This document shows positions 27,173 through 35,678 of a stretch of DNA of 64,000 bases, in pieces. The first letter of the stretch is position 1. Each line of letters begins with the position of its first letter. Location: NCBI RefSeq assembly GCF_001279525.1, contig NZ_LGDY01000001.1, forward strand, positions 248,001-312,000, written 5' to 3'. This stretch comes from Nocardia sp. NRRL S-836 (lineage in GTDB: Bacteria; Actinomycetota; Actinomycetes; Mycobacteriales; Pseudonocardiaceae). The translations under genes were made by a program, and so were the position numbers. The notes under the pieces were generated by a model. It was not told the origin of the DNA. It was given only the letters and a program-made list of their open reading frames with translations, and did no database searches.

Positions 27173-28444
27173 ATGGCGACGACGGTCGTGAACGCGAGGG
27201 TGTTCGACGGGACGGAGGTGCGGGACTGGACCTCTGTCCGGTTCGCGGACGAGGTGATCACCGGGTGCTCGGCGGCGCCGCTCGCCCGTGACGGCGACGA
27301 GGTGGTGGACGCGGGCGGCGGGACCCTGCTCCCGGGCTTGATCGACGCGCACGTGCACCTCGTCCCCGGCGCGCTCGCCCAGTCGTTGACCTTCGGCGTC
27401 ACCACCGTGCTCGACATGTTCAGCAAACCGGACCAGGTGGCCGAGGCCAGGGCCCAGGCGACCACCCGGCGGGACGTGGCCGACGTGCGTTCCTCGGGGA
27501 TCGGTGCCACCGCGCCCGGCGGGCACCCGTCGATCATGTACGCCCCGTTCCCCGCGGTGACGGGCCCCGGCGACGCCGAGCGGTTCGTCGCGGACCGGGT
27601 CGCGGAGGGTGCCGACCACCTCAAGGTGTTCGCCGGTGTCGCGGGCCTCTGGCCGTCGCTCGACTCCGCGACCATCGCCGCGCTGGTGACGGCCGCGCAC
27701 GCCCGTGGCCTGGTCGTCGTCGCGCACGTGAGCTCGGTGGCCGGTCTCGCGCAGGTCGTGGCCGCCGGTGCCGACGTCGTGGCGCACGTGCCCGTGGACG
27801 CGGACCTGGACCGGGCCCTGGTCGAACGCATCGCCGCCGCAGGGATCGCGGTCGGTCCGACGCTGGCGACCGCCGAGAACACCCTCGGTGAGCCGGGTGG
27901 CGCCGCGGTGGCAGCGGATCCGCGGCTCGCCGCGCCGCTCGGGGACGGCTGGCTGCGCCGGTTGACCTCGGGTGCGCCGGTGCCGCGCGGCCGGGCGCTG
28001 CCGCCCTACTCGCGGGCCGAGGACAACGTGCGGCGGCTCGCCGAAGCGGGGGTCACCCTGCTGGCGGGCACCGACGCCCCGAACCCCGGCACCGTGTTCG
28101 GGGCGAGCCTGCACCGGGAGCTGGAGCTGCTCGTCCGGTGCGGTGTCAGCCCCGCAGCGGCACTGACCGCCGCCACGGCCGCACCGGCACGGGTGTTCGG
28201 CCTCGCCGACCGGGGACGGATCGCGGCCGGGTTGCGCGCGGACCTGGTGCTCGTCTCCGGTGATCCGCTGGCCGACGTCACCGCGACGCGCGCGATCGAG
28301 CGGATCTGGCGTGCCGGAACGGTTTGCGATCGGCGCGCGTTCGTCGCGAGCGCCGCCGAGGCCGAGCAGCTCGCCGCCTTCGACGCCCAGGTCGCCAGGG
28401 CCGTGGCGGCGGTGCGCGAACGGCGCCGGTTTCCGCGGGCGTGA
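27173..28444 (+). CDS. Amidohydrolase-family metal-dependent hydrolase
   Basis: A 423-aa protein of the amidohydrolase superfamily starting at an ATG after GAGG. Metal ligands are visible: HVHL after GLIDA, the likely carboxylated lysine in DHLKVFAG, VVAHVSS, VVAHVPV and the final aspartate in LAGTDAPNPG. The C-terminal GLRADLVLVSGDPLADVTATRAIERIWRAG is the imidazolonepropionase/prolidase-like return to the small beta domain. It probably hydrolyses a cyclic amide, imide or similar C-N bond in the cytosol. It is under the divergent LysR at 26191. The substrate is not predictable. Confidence 0.9.
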   Translation: MATTVVNARVFDGTEVRDWTSVRFADEVITGCSAAPLARDGDEVVDAGGGTLLPGLIDAHVHLVPGALAQSLTFGVTTVLDMFSKPDQVAEARAQATTRRDVADVRSSGIGATAPGGHPSIMYAPFPAVTGPGDAERFVADRVAEGADHLKVFAGVAGLWPSLDSATIAALVTAAHARGLVVVAHVSSVAGLAQVVAAGADVVAHVPVDADLDRALVERIAAAGIAVGPTLATAENTLGEPGGAAVAADPRLAAPLGDGWLRRLTSGAPVPRGRALPPYSRAEDNVRRLAEAGVTLLAGTDAPNPGTVFGASLHRELELLVRCGVSPAAALTAATAAPARVFGLADRGRIAAGLRADLVLVSGDPLADVTATRAIERIWRAGTVCDRRAFVASAAEAEQLAAFDAQVARAVAAVRERRRFPRA

Positions 28445-28473
28445 TCGCGCGCTCGGTCGCCGGCTGACACACC

Positions 28474-29385
28474 TCACCTCCCCTCGGCCGCCACGGCCAT
28501 GATGTGCCGGGTGCGGTCGCGCAGCAGCTGGTGCGTGCGGTCGTGGTGGTTGCGCGGGTGCCACGCCATGCCGATCGTCACGGCGGGCAGCGCGAACGGG
28601 ATCGGGAACGTGCGCAGCCCGAGCGTGTCGAGCATCGGCCGTCCCAGCCGGGCGGGCGCCACGCAGACGACGTCGGTCTCGCGGACCAGGAACATCGCGC
28701 TCGCGAACGTGGGCACCACCGCCGCCACGCGCCGGCGCAGGCCCAAGGCGCCGAGCTGGTCGTCGATCGGGCCGTGCGCCCGCCCGCGCCGTGCCACGAC
28801 GATGTGGTCGGCCTCGGCGAACCGTTGCGGTGTCACGGTTTTCGCCCTCACGAGCGGGTGTTCCCGCCGCACCACGCCGATCAGCGTCTCGGTGACCAGG
28901 GTTTCGGAGTGGATCTCCGGGTCACCGGCGCGGATGCTGCCGATCTCCAGGTCGAGCAGCCCCTCGCGCAGGGCCGGGGTGTTCTCCAGGTTCTCCGGCC
29001 GCAGGCGCAGCGAGATGCCGGGCGCCTGCACCCGCAGGTCGTCGATGAGCGACGGGATGACCGTCGTGGACAGCACGTCGGTGACCTGGAGGTCGAACAT
29101 GCGCACCGCGGTCCGCGGGTCGGCCGTGGTGGACGGCGCGAACAGCGCCCGTGCCCTGGCGGCGACCGCGTGCACCTCACCGCGCAGCTCCAGCGCCCTG
29201 GGCGTGGGCACGAGGTCACGCCCGGCCCGCACGAGCAGCGGGTCGTCGAAGGCGCGGCGCAACCGGGCCAGCGCGCGGCTCATCGCGGGCGCCGACGTGT
29301 GCAGCCTGGCCGCGGCCTTGGTCACGCTGTTCTCGGCGAGCAACGCGTCCAGCGCCTCGATCAGGTTGAGGTCGAGGTAGTCCAT
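28474..29385 (-). CDS. LysR-family transcriptional regulator (divergent from FAD monooxygenase)
   Basis: A 303-aa LysR protein with HTH (LNLIEALDALLAENSVTKAAARLHTSAPAMSRALARLR) and a C-terminal effector domain. The ATG at 29385 is preferred to one 15 nt upstream because LysR proteins of this NodD/PcpR-like type begin MDYLDLNL. It is divergent from the FAD monooxygenase at 29497, and the 111-bp gap contains an 11-bp inverted repeat. Regulation of the monooxygenase in response to an aromatic ligand is the likely role (inference). Confidence 0.9.
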   Translation of the reverse strand: MDYLDLNLIEALDALLAENSVTKAAARLHTSAPAMSRALARLRRAFDDPLLVRAGRDLVPTPRALELRGEVHAVAARARALFAPSTTADPRTAVRMFDLQVTDVLSTTVIPSLIDDLRVQAPGISLRLRPENLENTPALREGLLDLEIGSIRAGDPEIHSETLVTETLIGVVRREHPLVRAKTVTPQRFAEADHIVVARRGRAHGPIDDQLGALGLRRRVAAVVPTFASAMFLVRETDVVCVAPARLGRPMLDTLGLRTFPIPFALPAVTIGMAWHPRNHHDRTHQLLRDRTRHIMAVAAEGR

Positions 29386-29404
29386 GCCACCGATTATCAC
29401 TTGC

Positions 29405-29415
29405 GCAACAGTTGC
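29405..29415. promoter_or_regulatory. Inverted repeat in the LysR/monooxygenase divergent promoter
   Basis: GCAAC-A-GTTGC, a short dyad with a one-base centre, between the divergent starts. It is a reasonable binding site for the LysR protein; a further AGTTGC lies about 20 bp downstream. Confidence 0.4.
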
Positions 29416-29496
29416 TTACCAGAGTTGCACTGGTGTTAATCGGCGAGCACTCCTAGCGTCGGTGACGTCAGCAGGAACCCAGTGGGGAGCAAGGAC

Positions 29497-30639
29497 ATGA
29501 CAGGGAAAACGACTGTGCCGCGAGCAGTGGTGGTCGGCGCCGGGATCGTCGGACTGACGACGGGCCTCGCGCTGCGCCGGGCCGGGTTCGACGTGGTGGT
29601 CTGCGAGCACGCACCGGAGATCCGCGCCGCCGGGGCCGGGCTGGGGCTGTGGGCCAACGCGCTGGCGGTGTTCGACGAGCTCGGCATCGGCGACCAGGTG
29701 CGCGCCATCGGCAAACCCAGCGAGATGCACTTCCACGACCCGGCCGGGCGGCTGCTCGACACCCCGGAGTTCGGCGCCGAGGACCACCGGTACCTGCTGG
29801 TGCACCGGGCGAAGCTCAACGACCAGCTCGCCGACGCCGTGGGCCGCGAGAACATCCGGCTAGGCACCGGTTTCCGCGCGTACGAGGAGCACGCGGACCA
29901 CGTCACGGTTCGCATGTCCGACGGCAGCAGCGAGGACGCGGACGTGCTCGTCGGTGCGGACGGGGCGTACTCGGCGGTGCGCGCGCAGCTGGTGCCGGGC
30001 TTCCCCGCCCAGGAGCACCCCGGTCACCACGCCTGGCGCGCGGTCGTCCCGGCCGCCGGGGTCTCGGTCCCGCGCAACCGCCTGATCCTGGGCTCCCACG
30101 GGTGCCGGGGCGGGTACGTGCGCACCCAGGACGGCAGCGTCTACTGGCTGGTGAACCAGTTCCGGTCACCGCCGCTGACCGGAACCCGCAGGCAGCAGGC
30201 CCTGGAGCGCGCCCGCTTTCTCGAAGACCAGGGCGAGGACCGCGTCCTGGCCGACCTGATCGAGTCGACGCCGGAGGAGCTGATCCTGCACAACCAGATC
30301 ATGGTCGTGCCACCGCTGCCGCACTGGGTCTCGCAGCGGGTCGCGCTCGCCGGTGACTCGGCGCACGCGATGTCCCCGCACATCACCGCCGGCGCGACGC
30401 TGGGCATCGAGGACGCCGCCGTGCTCGGCCACCTGCTCGGGTCCACCGGTGACGTGCCCGCCGCGCTCGCCGGCTACGAGGCCGCGCAGCTCCCGCGCTA
30501 CGCCCGCGTCGCGGAGCTGTCCGCGGCGGTCGAGCACGCGCCCACGCCGCAGGAGTTCGCATGGCACTACGCCGCGTTCAGCCACTGGATGCTCACCCAG
30601 CGGCCCCTCGCGCAGGACCGGGTGGGGGCATTCCAATGA
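29497..30639 (+). CDS. FAD-dependent aromatic-ring monooxygenase (group A flavoprotein)
   Basis: A 380-aa flavoprotein monooxygenase. It has the N-terminal GxGxxG FAD motif (VVVGAGIVGLTTGLALRRAGFDVVVCE), the middle DG motif (DVLVGADGAYSAVRAQL) and the C-terminal GD motif (VALAGDSAHAMSPHITAGATLGIEDAAVLG). This is the salicylate/3-hydroxybenzoate 6-hydroxylase group, which adds one oxygen to a phenolic ring using NAD(P)H. The ATG at 29497 has GGGGAG 7 nt upstream. It is controlled by the divergent LysR gene. A salicylate synthase lies 2.6 kb downstream, but a metabolic link is only a possibility. Confidence 0.9.
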   Translation: MTGKTTVPRAVVVGAGIVGLTTGLALRRAGFDVVVCEHAPEIRAAGAGLGLWANALAVFDELGIGDQVRAIGKPSEMHFHDPAGRLLDTPEFGAEDHRYLLVHRAKLNDQLADAVGRENIRLGTGFRAYEEHADHVTVRMSDGSSEDADVLVGADGAYSAVRAQLVPGFPAQEHPGHHAWRAVVPAAGVSVPRNRLILGSHGCRGGYVRTQDGSVYWLVNQFRSPPLTGTRRQQALERARFLEDQGEDRVLADLIESTPEELILHNQIMVVPPLPHWVSQRVALAGDSAHAMSPHITAGATLGIEDAAVLGHLLGSTGDVPAALAGYEAAQLPRYARVAELSAAVEHAPTPQEFAWHYAAFSHWMLTQRPLAQDRVGAFQ

Positions 30640-30782
30640 CGGACACCGGAGATGTTGCGCGCATAACGCTGGTCCATGCGGATGGGATTGCCGCCCCTGA
30701 TTCACCCTTGTCGAATTCCGGCTCAGCGACTCGTCGCGGCGGCGGCCTTTCCGGTGCCCGCGCAGGTCGCGGCCTGGAGTAA
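30636..30782 (+). CDS. Possible 48-aa peptide overlapping the monooxygenase stop
   Basis: An ATG overlapping the monooxygenase stop (ATGA) opens a 48-codon frame, MTDTGDVARITLVHADG to GARAGRGLE. It has no recognisable domain, TM helix or signal. The overlap suggests coupling, but the product looks disordered and may be chance. The rest of the 332-bp gap to 30972 shows nothing further beyond the ribosome site of the next gene. Confidence 0.22.
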   Translation: MTDTGDVARITLVHADGIAAPDSPLSNSGSATRRGGGLSGARAGRGLE

Positions 30783-30971
30783 ACGTCGTCAGCGGCCCGT
30801 GACAATCACCTTCACCGGCTGACCGGCCTCCGACCAGCACACTGCCGAGTAGTCGCCGACGCGCTTTCGCGCGGAAGGAGAATATCTTTTCACCGCTTGG
30901 CTCCTATCGCGTCGCCCACGTCCTCGATACCAAGGACGTGCCGTAGCCCCGCACGTGATCGGAGCCCGCTT

Positions 30972-32189
30972 GTGACCGCATCCGCGCAGCACACCTGGAC
31001 CACAGCCGCGACAACGGCCGACGAGTGGCTCGACCGTGCCCGGGAGGTGGCCGTCGTGCTCGCTGCCGACGCCGTTGCCCGCGACCGGGCCGGGGCCACG
31101 CCGTACGCCGAGGTGGCGTTGCTCAAGGACTCGGGTCTGGTCACCCTGCTCGGTCCGGTCGAGCACGGTGGTGGCGGGCAGGACTGGACCACCGCCTACC
31201 GGGTCATCCGCGAGGTCGCCGCGGGCGACGGCTCCATCGGCCAGCTCTTGGGCTACCACTACCTGTGGTTCTGGACCGCTCGCCTGATCGCCACCCCCGA
31301 CCAGGTCGCCGCGGTGGAGGAACAGGCGACCCGTGAGCGCTGGTTCTTCGGCGGCGCGGTCAACCCGCGCGACAACGACCTGGTGGTGGTCGACGAGGGC
31401 GACGAGCTCGTCTTCACCGGCCGCAAGTCCTTCTCCACCGGCAGCAAGGTCTCCGACGTCACGGTTTTGGAAGGCGTGCTGGAAGGCACCGACAAGCACG
31501 TCTTCGTCATCGCCGCGTCCCACCAGGACGCCATCGTGTTCAACGACGACTGGGACAACCTCGGTCAACGGCTCACCGAGAGCGGCAGCGTCGAAATCCG
31601 CAGCGTGCGCGCATTGTGGTCGGATGCCTTGGGTCACGTCGACAAGCAGTTCCGGCCGCGGGTCTACAACAGCCTGAACGTGCCGCTGATCCAGTTGGTG
31701 TTCACCAACTTCTACCTCGGCATCGCCAGGGGCGCCCTCACCACCGCCGCCGCCTACACCCGTGACCGCACCCGGCCCTGGCCCTTTGCCGTCGACGTCA
31801 AGGAGACCGCGGTGCAGGAGTTCCACGTCCTGGACACCTACGGCGACCTCCAGTCCAAGCTGTGGGCCGCCGAAGCCCTGACCGACCGCGCCGCCGCGCT
31901 GATCGAGGCGATCAACACCCACCCCGACACCGTCACCGAACGCCAACGCGGCGAAGCCGCGGTCGTCATCGCCGCAGCAAAGCAGCGCGCCATCGACACC
32001 GGTCTGGAGATCGGCACCCGCGTCTTCGACGTCACCGGCGCCCGTGCCACCGCCAACACCGTCGGCCTGGACATCTACTGGCGCAACATTCGCACCCACA
32101 GCCTGCACGACCCCATCGCCCACAAACGCGCCGAGGTCGGCCGCTACGCACTGCTGGACGAACTGCCCGAACCCACCTGGTACACGTGA
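30972..32189 (+). CDS. DszC/SfnB-like flavin-dependent monooxygenase of the acyl-CoA dehydrogenase fold
   Basis: A 405-aa protein starting at a GTG with GGAG 7 nt upstream. It has the acyl-CoA dehydrogenase-like fold with flavin-binding and four-helix regions (GGGGQDWTTAYRVIREVAAGDGSIGQLLGYHY, then FTGRKSFSTGSKVSD and RVFDVTGARATANTVGLDIYWRNIRTHSLHDP). These blocks are characteristic of the DszC (dibenzothiophene) and SfnB (dimethylsulfone) monooxygenases, which use reduced flavin from a separate reductase. No reductase or sulfinase gene is nearby. Sulfur scavenging is plausible, but the family is broad. Confidence 0.85.
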   Translation: MTASAQHTWTTAATTADEWLDRAREVAVVLAADAVARDRAGATPYAEVALLKDSGLVTLLGPVEHGGGGQDWTTAYRVIREVAAGDGSIGQLLGYHYLWFWTARLIATPDQVAAVEEQATRERWFFGGAVNPRDNDLVVVDEGDELVFTGRKSFSTGSKVSDVTVLEGVLEGTDKHVFVIAASHQDAIVFNDDWDNLGQRLTESGSVEIRSVRALWSDALGHVDKQFRPRVYNSLNVPLIQLVFTNFYLGIARGALTTAAAYTRDRTRPWPFAVDVKETAVQEFHVLDTYGDLQSKLWAAEALTDRAAALIEAINTHPDTVTERQRGEAAVVIAAAKQRAIDTGLEIGTRVFDVTGARATANTVGLDIYWRNIRTHSLHDPIAHKRAEVGRYALLDELPEPTWYT

Positions 32190-32218
32190 CCCGCCCGTCC
32201 AGCTCGTGCCGGGCGGGT
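32189..32218 (+). terminator. Hairpin between DszC-like gene and convergent secreted-protein gene
   Basis: Perfect 9-bp arms ACCCGCCCG/CGGGCGGGT with a 12-nt loop, starting on the stop codon. It can terminate transcription from both sides. Confidence 0.6.
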
Positions 32219-32273
32219 GCCGAGGTTGCCCCGGCACGGGTCCACGTTCGGCAAGGCGTCCCCGAACCCCCAC

Positions 32274-32678
32274 TCAGTCGCGGTAGAGCGTATCGACGTA
32301 ATAGTACGAACCGTCAACGTTGGCCACGAGCCAGATGACGACCTTGTTGATGCCACCCACCGGACCCTGACAGGAAGGATGCCCGGTGATCCGCTCGTTG
32401 TCGGCAGTTCGAGTGTCGTTCTTGTAGTAGCCGTTCGCCGTGTGGCAATCGACGACAACGGTGGTGGAGCCGGCGTTCCTGTCGTCGAACAGGCTGACAT
32501 CGACGGTGACTGAACGGTTCGACCAGTGCGCCACTCCTGAGACGCAGCCGCTCTTGTTGTTGCATTCCTCAGGGAAGGGGTCGGACGGATAGTCCGCGGC
32601 ACCCGCCGTGCCGATCGTCGTAGTCGCCAGCGCTGCAGTCATGGCCAGTGCCGACCCGAGTCGGGTGAGGACTGGCAT
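32274..32678 (-). CDS. Small secreted cysteine-containing protein
   Basis: A 134-aa preprotein. The ATG at 32678 has GAAGGGA upstream and is followed by a signal peptide (SALAMTAALATTTIGTAGAA). The mature domain of about 105 residues has four cysteines (CNNKSGC, VVDCHTANGYY, HPSCQGP) and several aromatic beta strands (KVVIWLVANVDGSYYYVDTLYRD), suggesting a disulfide-bonded beta fold. No family is recognised. The longer frame to 32783 is less likely because it would bury the signal peptide. Confidence 0.65.
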   Translation of the reverse strand: MPVLTRLGSALAMTAALATTTIGTAGAADYPSDPFPEECNNKSGCVSGVAHWSNRSVTVDVSLFDDRNAGSTTVVVDCHTANGYYKNDTRTADNERITGHPSCQGPVGGINKVVIWLVANVDGSYYYVDTLYRD

Positions 32679-33274
32679 CCGTGGTCCCTTCTCGGGCTTG
32701 GTGCTGCGGTTTGCCGCGTTCGCGGACGGGGTGGCGAGCTGGAGGCTCTGGTTCGCGACACGGCGCGTGAGATTCTTGGCCACGGTTTCCCCACTGGGTG
32801 ATCGGACAGCCCGCCGCCGCTGTGGCGGTGCGTGTCTGCACAGTCCAACGGCAGCCCCTACACATCTCCTACACGGCCGTCATTCGGTCCTGGTCGGCGG
32901 CTTTGGCGTACGGCTCGGTGACCCGCCGTGCCCTGGCGTCGTGGTCCGGCAGCAGCGGGGTGCACCACTGCGATCGATCGCGATTCCCACAAGGCGATTC
33001 GCACGTATAGCGCACATCGTTCGATCCGAAAAGACCACTGTCCCAGCGAACGGTACGAGTGCCAGACGTTGACACAAAGGCTTGCCGGTCGGCTTCGCAG
33101 GCGCTTCCTTGGTGAGGCGCTGCTGACGGATCACCAGACGAGGCATCTGACAGACGAGCACCGCTCCAGGTCACCACAGTCCTGCCCACTCCACCGGCGA
33201 ACGCGCCATCGCCGCCGCCTCGTCCACGGAGCTCCACGTCGATTCCACATCACTCTTTCCGCGGAGGACTCAGC
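32679..33274. other. Intergenic region before the salicylate synthase gene
   Basis: About 600 bp between two divergent transcription units. No frame on either strand has a recognisable domain or codon pattern like its neighbours. The stretch 33000-33060 is AT-richer and may hold promoters, but I see no clear iron box or other operator. Confidence 0.35.
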
Positions 33275-34585
33275 ATGAACCGCCACTACCGCACGGCGAT
33301 CGTCGAGGCGCAGAGCGACCCGCTCACGACGGTTGCGGGCTTGGCCACGTCAGGCCTTCTCGACACGTACGTCGTGTACGAGGACTCGCAGGGGTGGTGG
33401 GTCGCCGGCGGTGCGGCGGCCGAGATCGTCCTCGGCCCCAAGACCGTGCGGTTCACCGAGGGCGCACGGACGGAAACGCGGCCGTGGGAAGGTGATCCGC
33501 TCGCCGTCGTGCAGTCCTTGCTGGCCGGGGTGGGGATCTCCGGCTGGCGAGCTTACGGCTGGTGCGCGTTCGAACTGGCCTACGCCATCGCCGGCGACGC
33601 CGCGGACGAGGAGGTTCTCGTCCACCTGATCATCCCGGAGACCGAGATCAAGCTGACGCCCGACCAGACCTTCGTGCGCAGTCTCGACAGAGACGCGCTC
33701 ACCGCGGTCGAGGAGGCGCTGGGCAGCACGGCCGTCCTCCGCACCACTGCGCGGGATGTCACCGTGCGCCTGGACGCCACGGCGTTCGACTACCGCATCG
33801 GTGTGGACGCGGTCGTCAACGACATCGAAGCCGGCCGCATGCAGAAGGTCGTCCTCTCGCGCGTGGTCCCGGTCGACGACGAGATCGACTTCCCCGCCAG
33901 TTACGCCGCCGGCCGCCGTGTGAACACCCCTGCTCGGTCCTTCCTGTTGCAGATGGGCGATCTGAAAGCGTTCGGCTTCAGCCCGGAGATCGTTGTCGAG
34001 GTGGGAGCACAGCAGCGCGTTGTCAGCCAGCCGCTCGCGGGCACTCGCGCCCTCACCGGTGACCCCGAAACCGATCAGGCACTCCGCGAGGACCTGCTCT
34101 CGGATCCGAAGGAGCTCCACGAACACGCCATCTCCGTGAAGGTGGCCGTCGATGAACTGACCGGGACGTGCGCTCCTGACAGCGTCGTCGTCGAGGAGTT
34201 CATGACCATCAAGGAGCGGGGTTCGGTGCAGCACATCGCATCCAGGGTCGCCGGTCGGCTGAACCCGGACGGGAACCCGTGGGACGCGTTCGCTGCCGTG
34301 TTCCCCGCCGTCACGGCTTCGGGCGTGCCGAAGCTCGCCGCCTACGAAGCCATTCGCAAGTATGAGCCCACCTCGCGCGGCATGTACGCCGGCACGGTCA
34401 TGACGATCGGCCAGGACGGCACGATGGATGCCGCGCTCGTCCTGCGCAGCGTGTTCTCCCGCGGTGGCAAGACGTGGCTGAGGGCTGGAGCAGGTGTGGT
34501 CGCGAACTCCCTTTCGGAGCGCGAACTCGAGGAGACCAACGAGAAGCTGGCCTGCGTCCACCGCAGCCTGATCCGCCGCGCCTGA
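33275..34585 (+). CDS. Salicylate synthase (MbtI/Irp9 type chorismate-utilising enzyme)
   Basis: A 436-aa enzyme of the anthranilate/isochorismate synthase fold. The C-terminal blocks KELHEHAISVKVAVDEL, IKERGSVQHIASRVAGRL, FPAVTASGVPKLAAYEAI and RGMYAGTVM with GKTWLRAGAGVV match the salicylate-forming MbtI/Irp9 group more closely than TrpE. It converts chorismate to salicylate and pyruvate in a Mg-dependent reaction. The ATG follows GGAGGA at 6 nt. A methyltransferase gene follows 107 bp downstream. No siderophore NRPS, salicyl-AMP ligase or transporter is in the window. Confidence 0.87.
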   Translation: MNRHYRTAIVEAQSDPLTTVAGLATSGLLDTYVVYEDSQGWWVAGGAAAEIVLGPKTVRFTEGARTETRPWEGDPLAVVQSLLAGVGISGWRAYGWCAFELAYAIAGDAADEEVLVHLIIPETEIKLTPDQTFVRSLDRDALTAVEEALGSTAVLRTTARDVTVRLDATAFDYRIGVDAVVNDIEAGRMQKVVLSRVVPVDDEIDFPASYAAGRRVNTPARSFLLQMGDLKAFGFSPEIVVEVGAQQRVVSQPLAGTRALTGDPETDQALREDLLSDPKELHEHAISVKVAVDELTGTCAPDSVVVEEFMTIKERGSVQHIASRVAGRLNPDGNPWDAFAAVFPAVTASGVPKLAAYEAIRKYEPTSRGMYAGTVMTIGQDGTMDAALVLRSVFSRGGKTWLRAGAGVVANSLSERELEETNEKLACVHRSLIRRA

Positions 34586-34692
34586 ACGTCGCGCCCCACC
34601 GGTTGCGCCAATCTCACAGCCAGGGCCGAATCCACACCGCTGCCCCGTGCACACGATCCAGCCGTCTTGAACCTCCTACAGGAAGAGCCACC

Positions 34693-35481
34693 GTGTCCGA
34701 CTACCTGTTCGACAACACCGCCTCCCAGTCAGCAGGCCGGTTCTCAGCCTTGGAGACCTGCTACGACCACGTGACGCAAGGCAACCTGACGCGACTGGGC
34801 GTCGGCTCGGGGTGGAACTGCCTCGAGGTCGGGGGCGGAGGCGGATCGCTCGGAACCTGGCTCGCCGACGCCGTCGGCCCGACCGGGAGCGTGTTGCTCA
34901 CCGACCTCGCCCCGAAGATCGCGCCGGACCGTGAGCGGCCCAACCTGACGATCGCACGGCACGACGTGGTCGACGACGACCTTCCCGAGGCCTCGTTCGA
35001 CCTCATCCACTCCAGGCTGGTGCTGCTGCACCTGCCCGAGCGCCAGCAGGTCCTCAAGAGACTCGTGTCGGCGCTCAAGCCGGGTGGCTGGCTCGTGCTG
35101 GAGGAGTTCGACTGCGAGTGGACGCCCGTTCTGGACGCTCCGCACGCCGGCGCGAGCGACCTGTTCAGCAAGGTGCACGGAGCTGTGTTGCGTCTGCTCA
35201 CCGAGGCAGGCGCGGACGTCACGTGGGGGCGCAACGTGCAGGCAGCCATGGCACAGGCGGGACTCAAGGACGTGTCCTCCACGACTTTCGCGGAATCCTG
35301 GGCCGGCGGTGGCACGGGCGCCGGCCTGCACCGCGTCAACACCGAACAGGTCGAGGACCAGCTCATCGCCGCGGGCATCACGCGGGAGTCGCTGCGGGAG
35401 TTCTGGACGCTGCTGGACGACCCGAACTTCGTGGTCAACTCCTACCCGTTGATCAGTGCGCGAGGTCAGCGTCAGGCCTGA
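34693..35481 (+). CDS. SAM-dependent class I methyltransferase
   Basis: A 262-aa methyltransferase starting at a GTG with AGGAAG upstream. The glycine-rich SAM motif is CLEVGGGGGSLGTWLAD, followed by the acidic loop VLLTDLAPK, the motif around FDLIHSRLVLLHLPERQQVL and LKPGGWLVLEEFDCEW. The closest types are small-molecule methyltransferases of the UbiE/arsenite-like group. It lies downstream of the salicylate synthase with no obvious terminator between, so methylation of salicylate or a derivative is a testable idea. Confidence 0.85.
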   Translation: MSDYLFDNTASQSAGRFSALETCYDHVTQGNLTRLGVGSGWNCLEVGGGGGSLGTWLADAVGPTGSVLLTDLAPKIAPDRERPNLTIARHDVVDDDLPEASFDLIHSRLVLLHLPERQQVLKRLVSALKPGGWLVLEEFDCEWTPVLDAPHAGASDLFSKVHGAVLRLLTEAGADVTWGRNVQAAMAQAGLKDVSSTTFAESWAGGGTGAGLHRVNTEQVEDQLIAAGITRESLREFWTLLDDPNFVVNSYPLISARGQRQA

Positions 35482-35678
35482 TCGACCACCGGAAGACCTC
35501 TGGAGCGGCGCGGACGACACGACGTCTGCACCGCTCCGGAGGTCGAGTTCAGCACCATCACGACGTGAGTGTCCTGCCAGCCGCGTAGACCGCGCCGAGC
35601 TCGACTCCGCAACGCCCGCCGGACAAGTCCGAGCAGGCCCAGCTCGGCGGAGCGGAGCGGAGCGAAGTGCGGCGGGCG

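Noticed and set aside
30783..30971. Possible further small gene before the DszC-like gene
   Set aside because: Only short frames without ribosome sites; the sequence is explained as the upstream region of the GTG at 30972.
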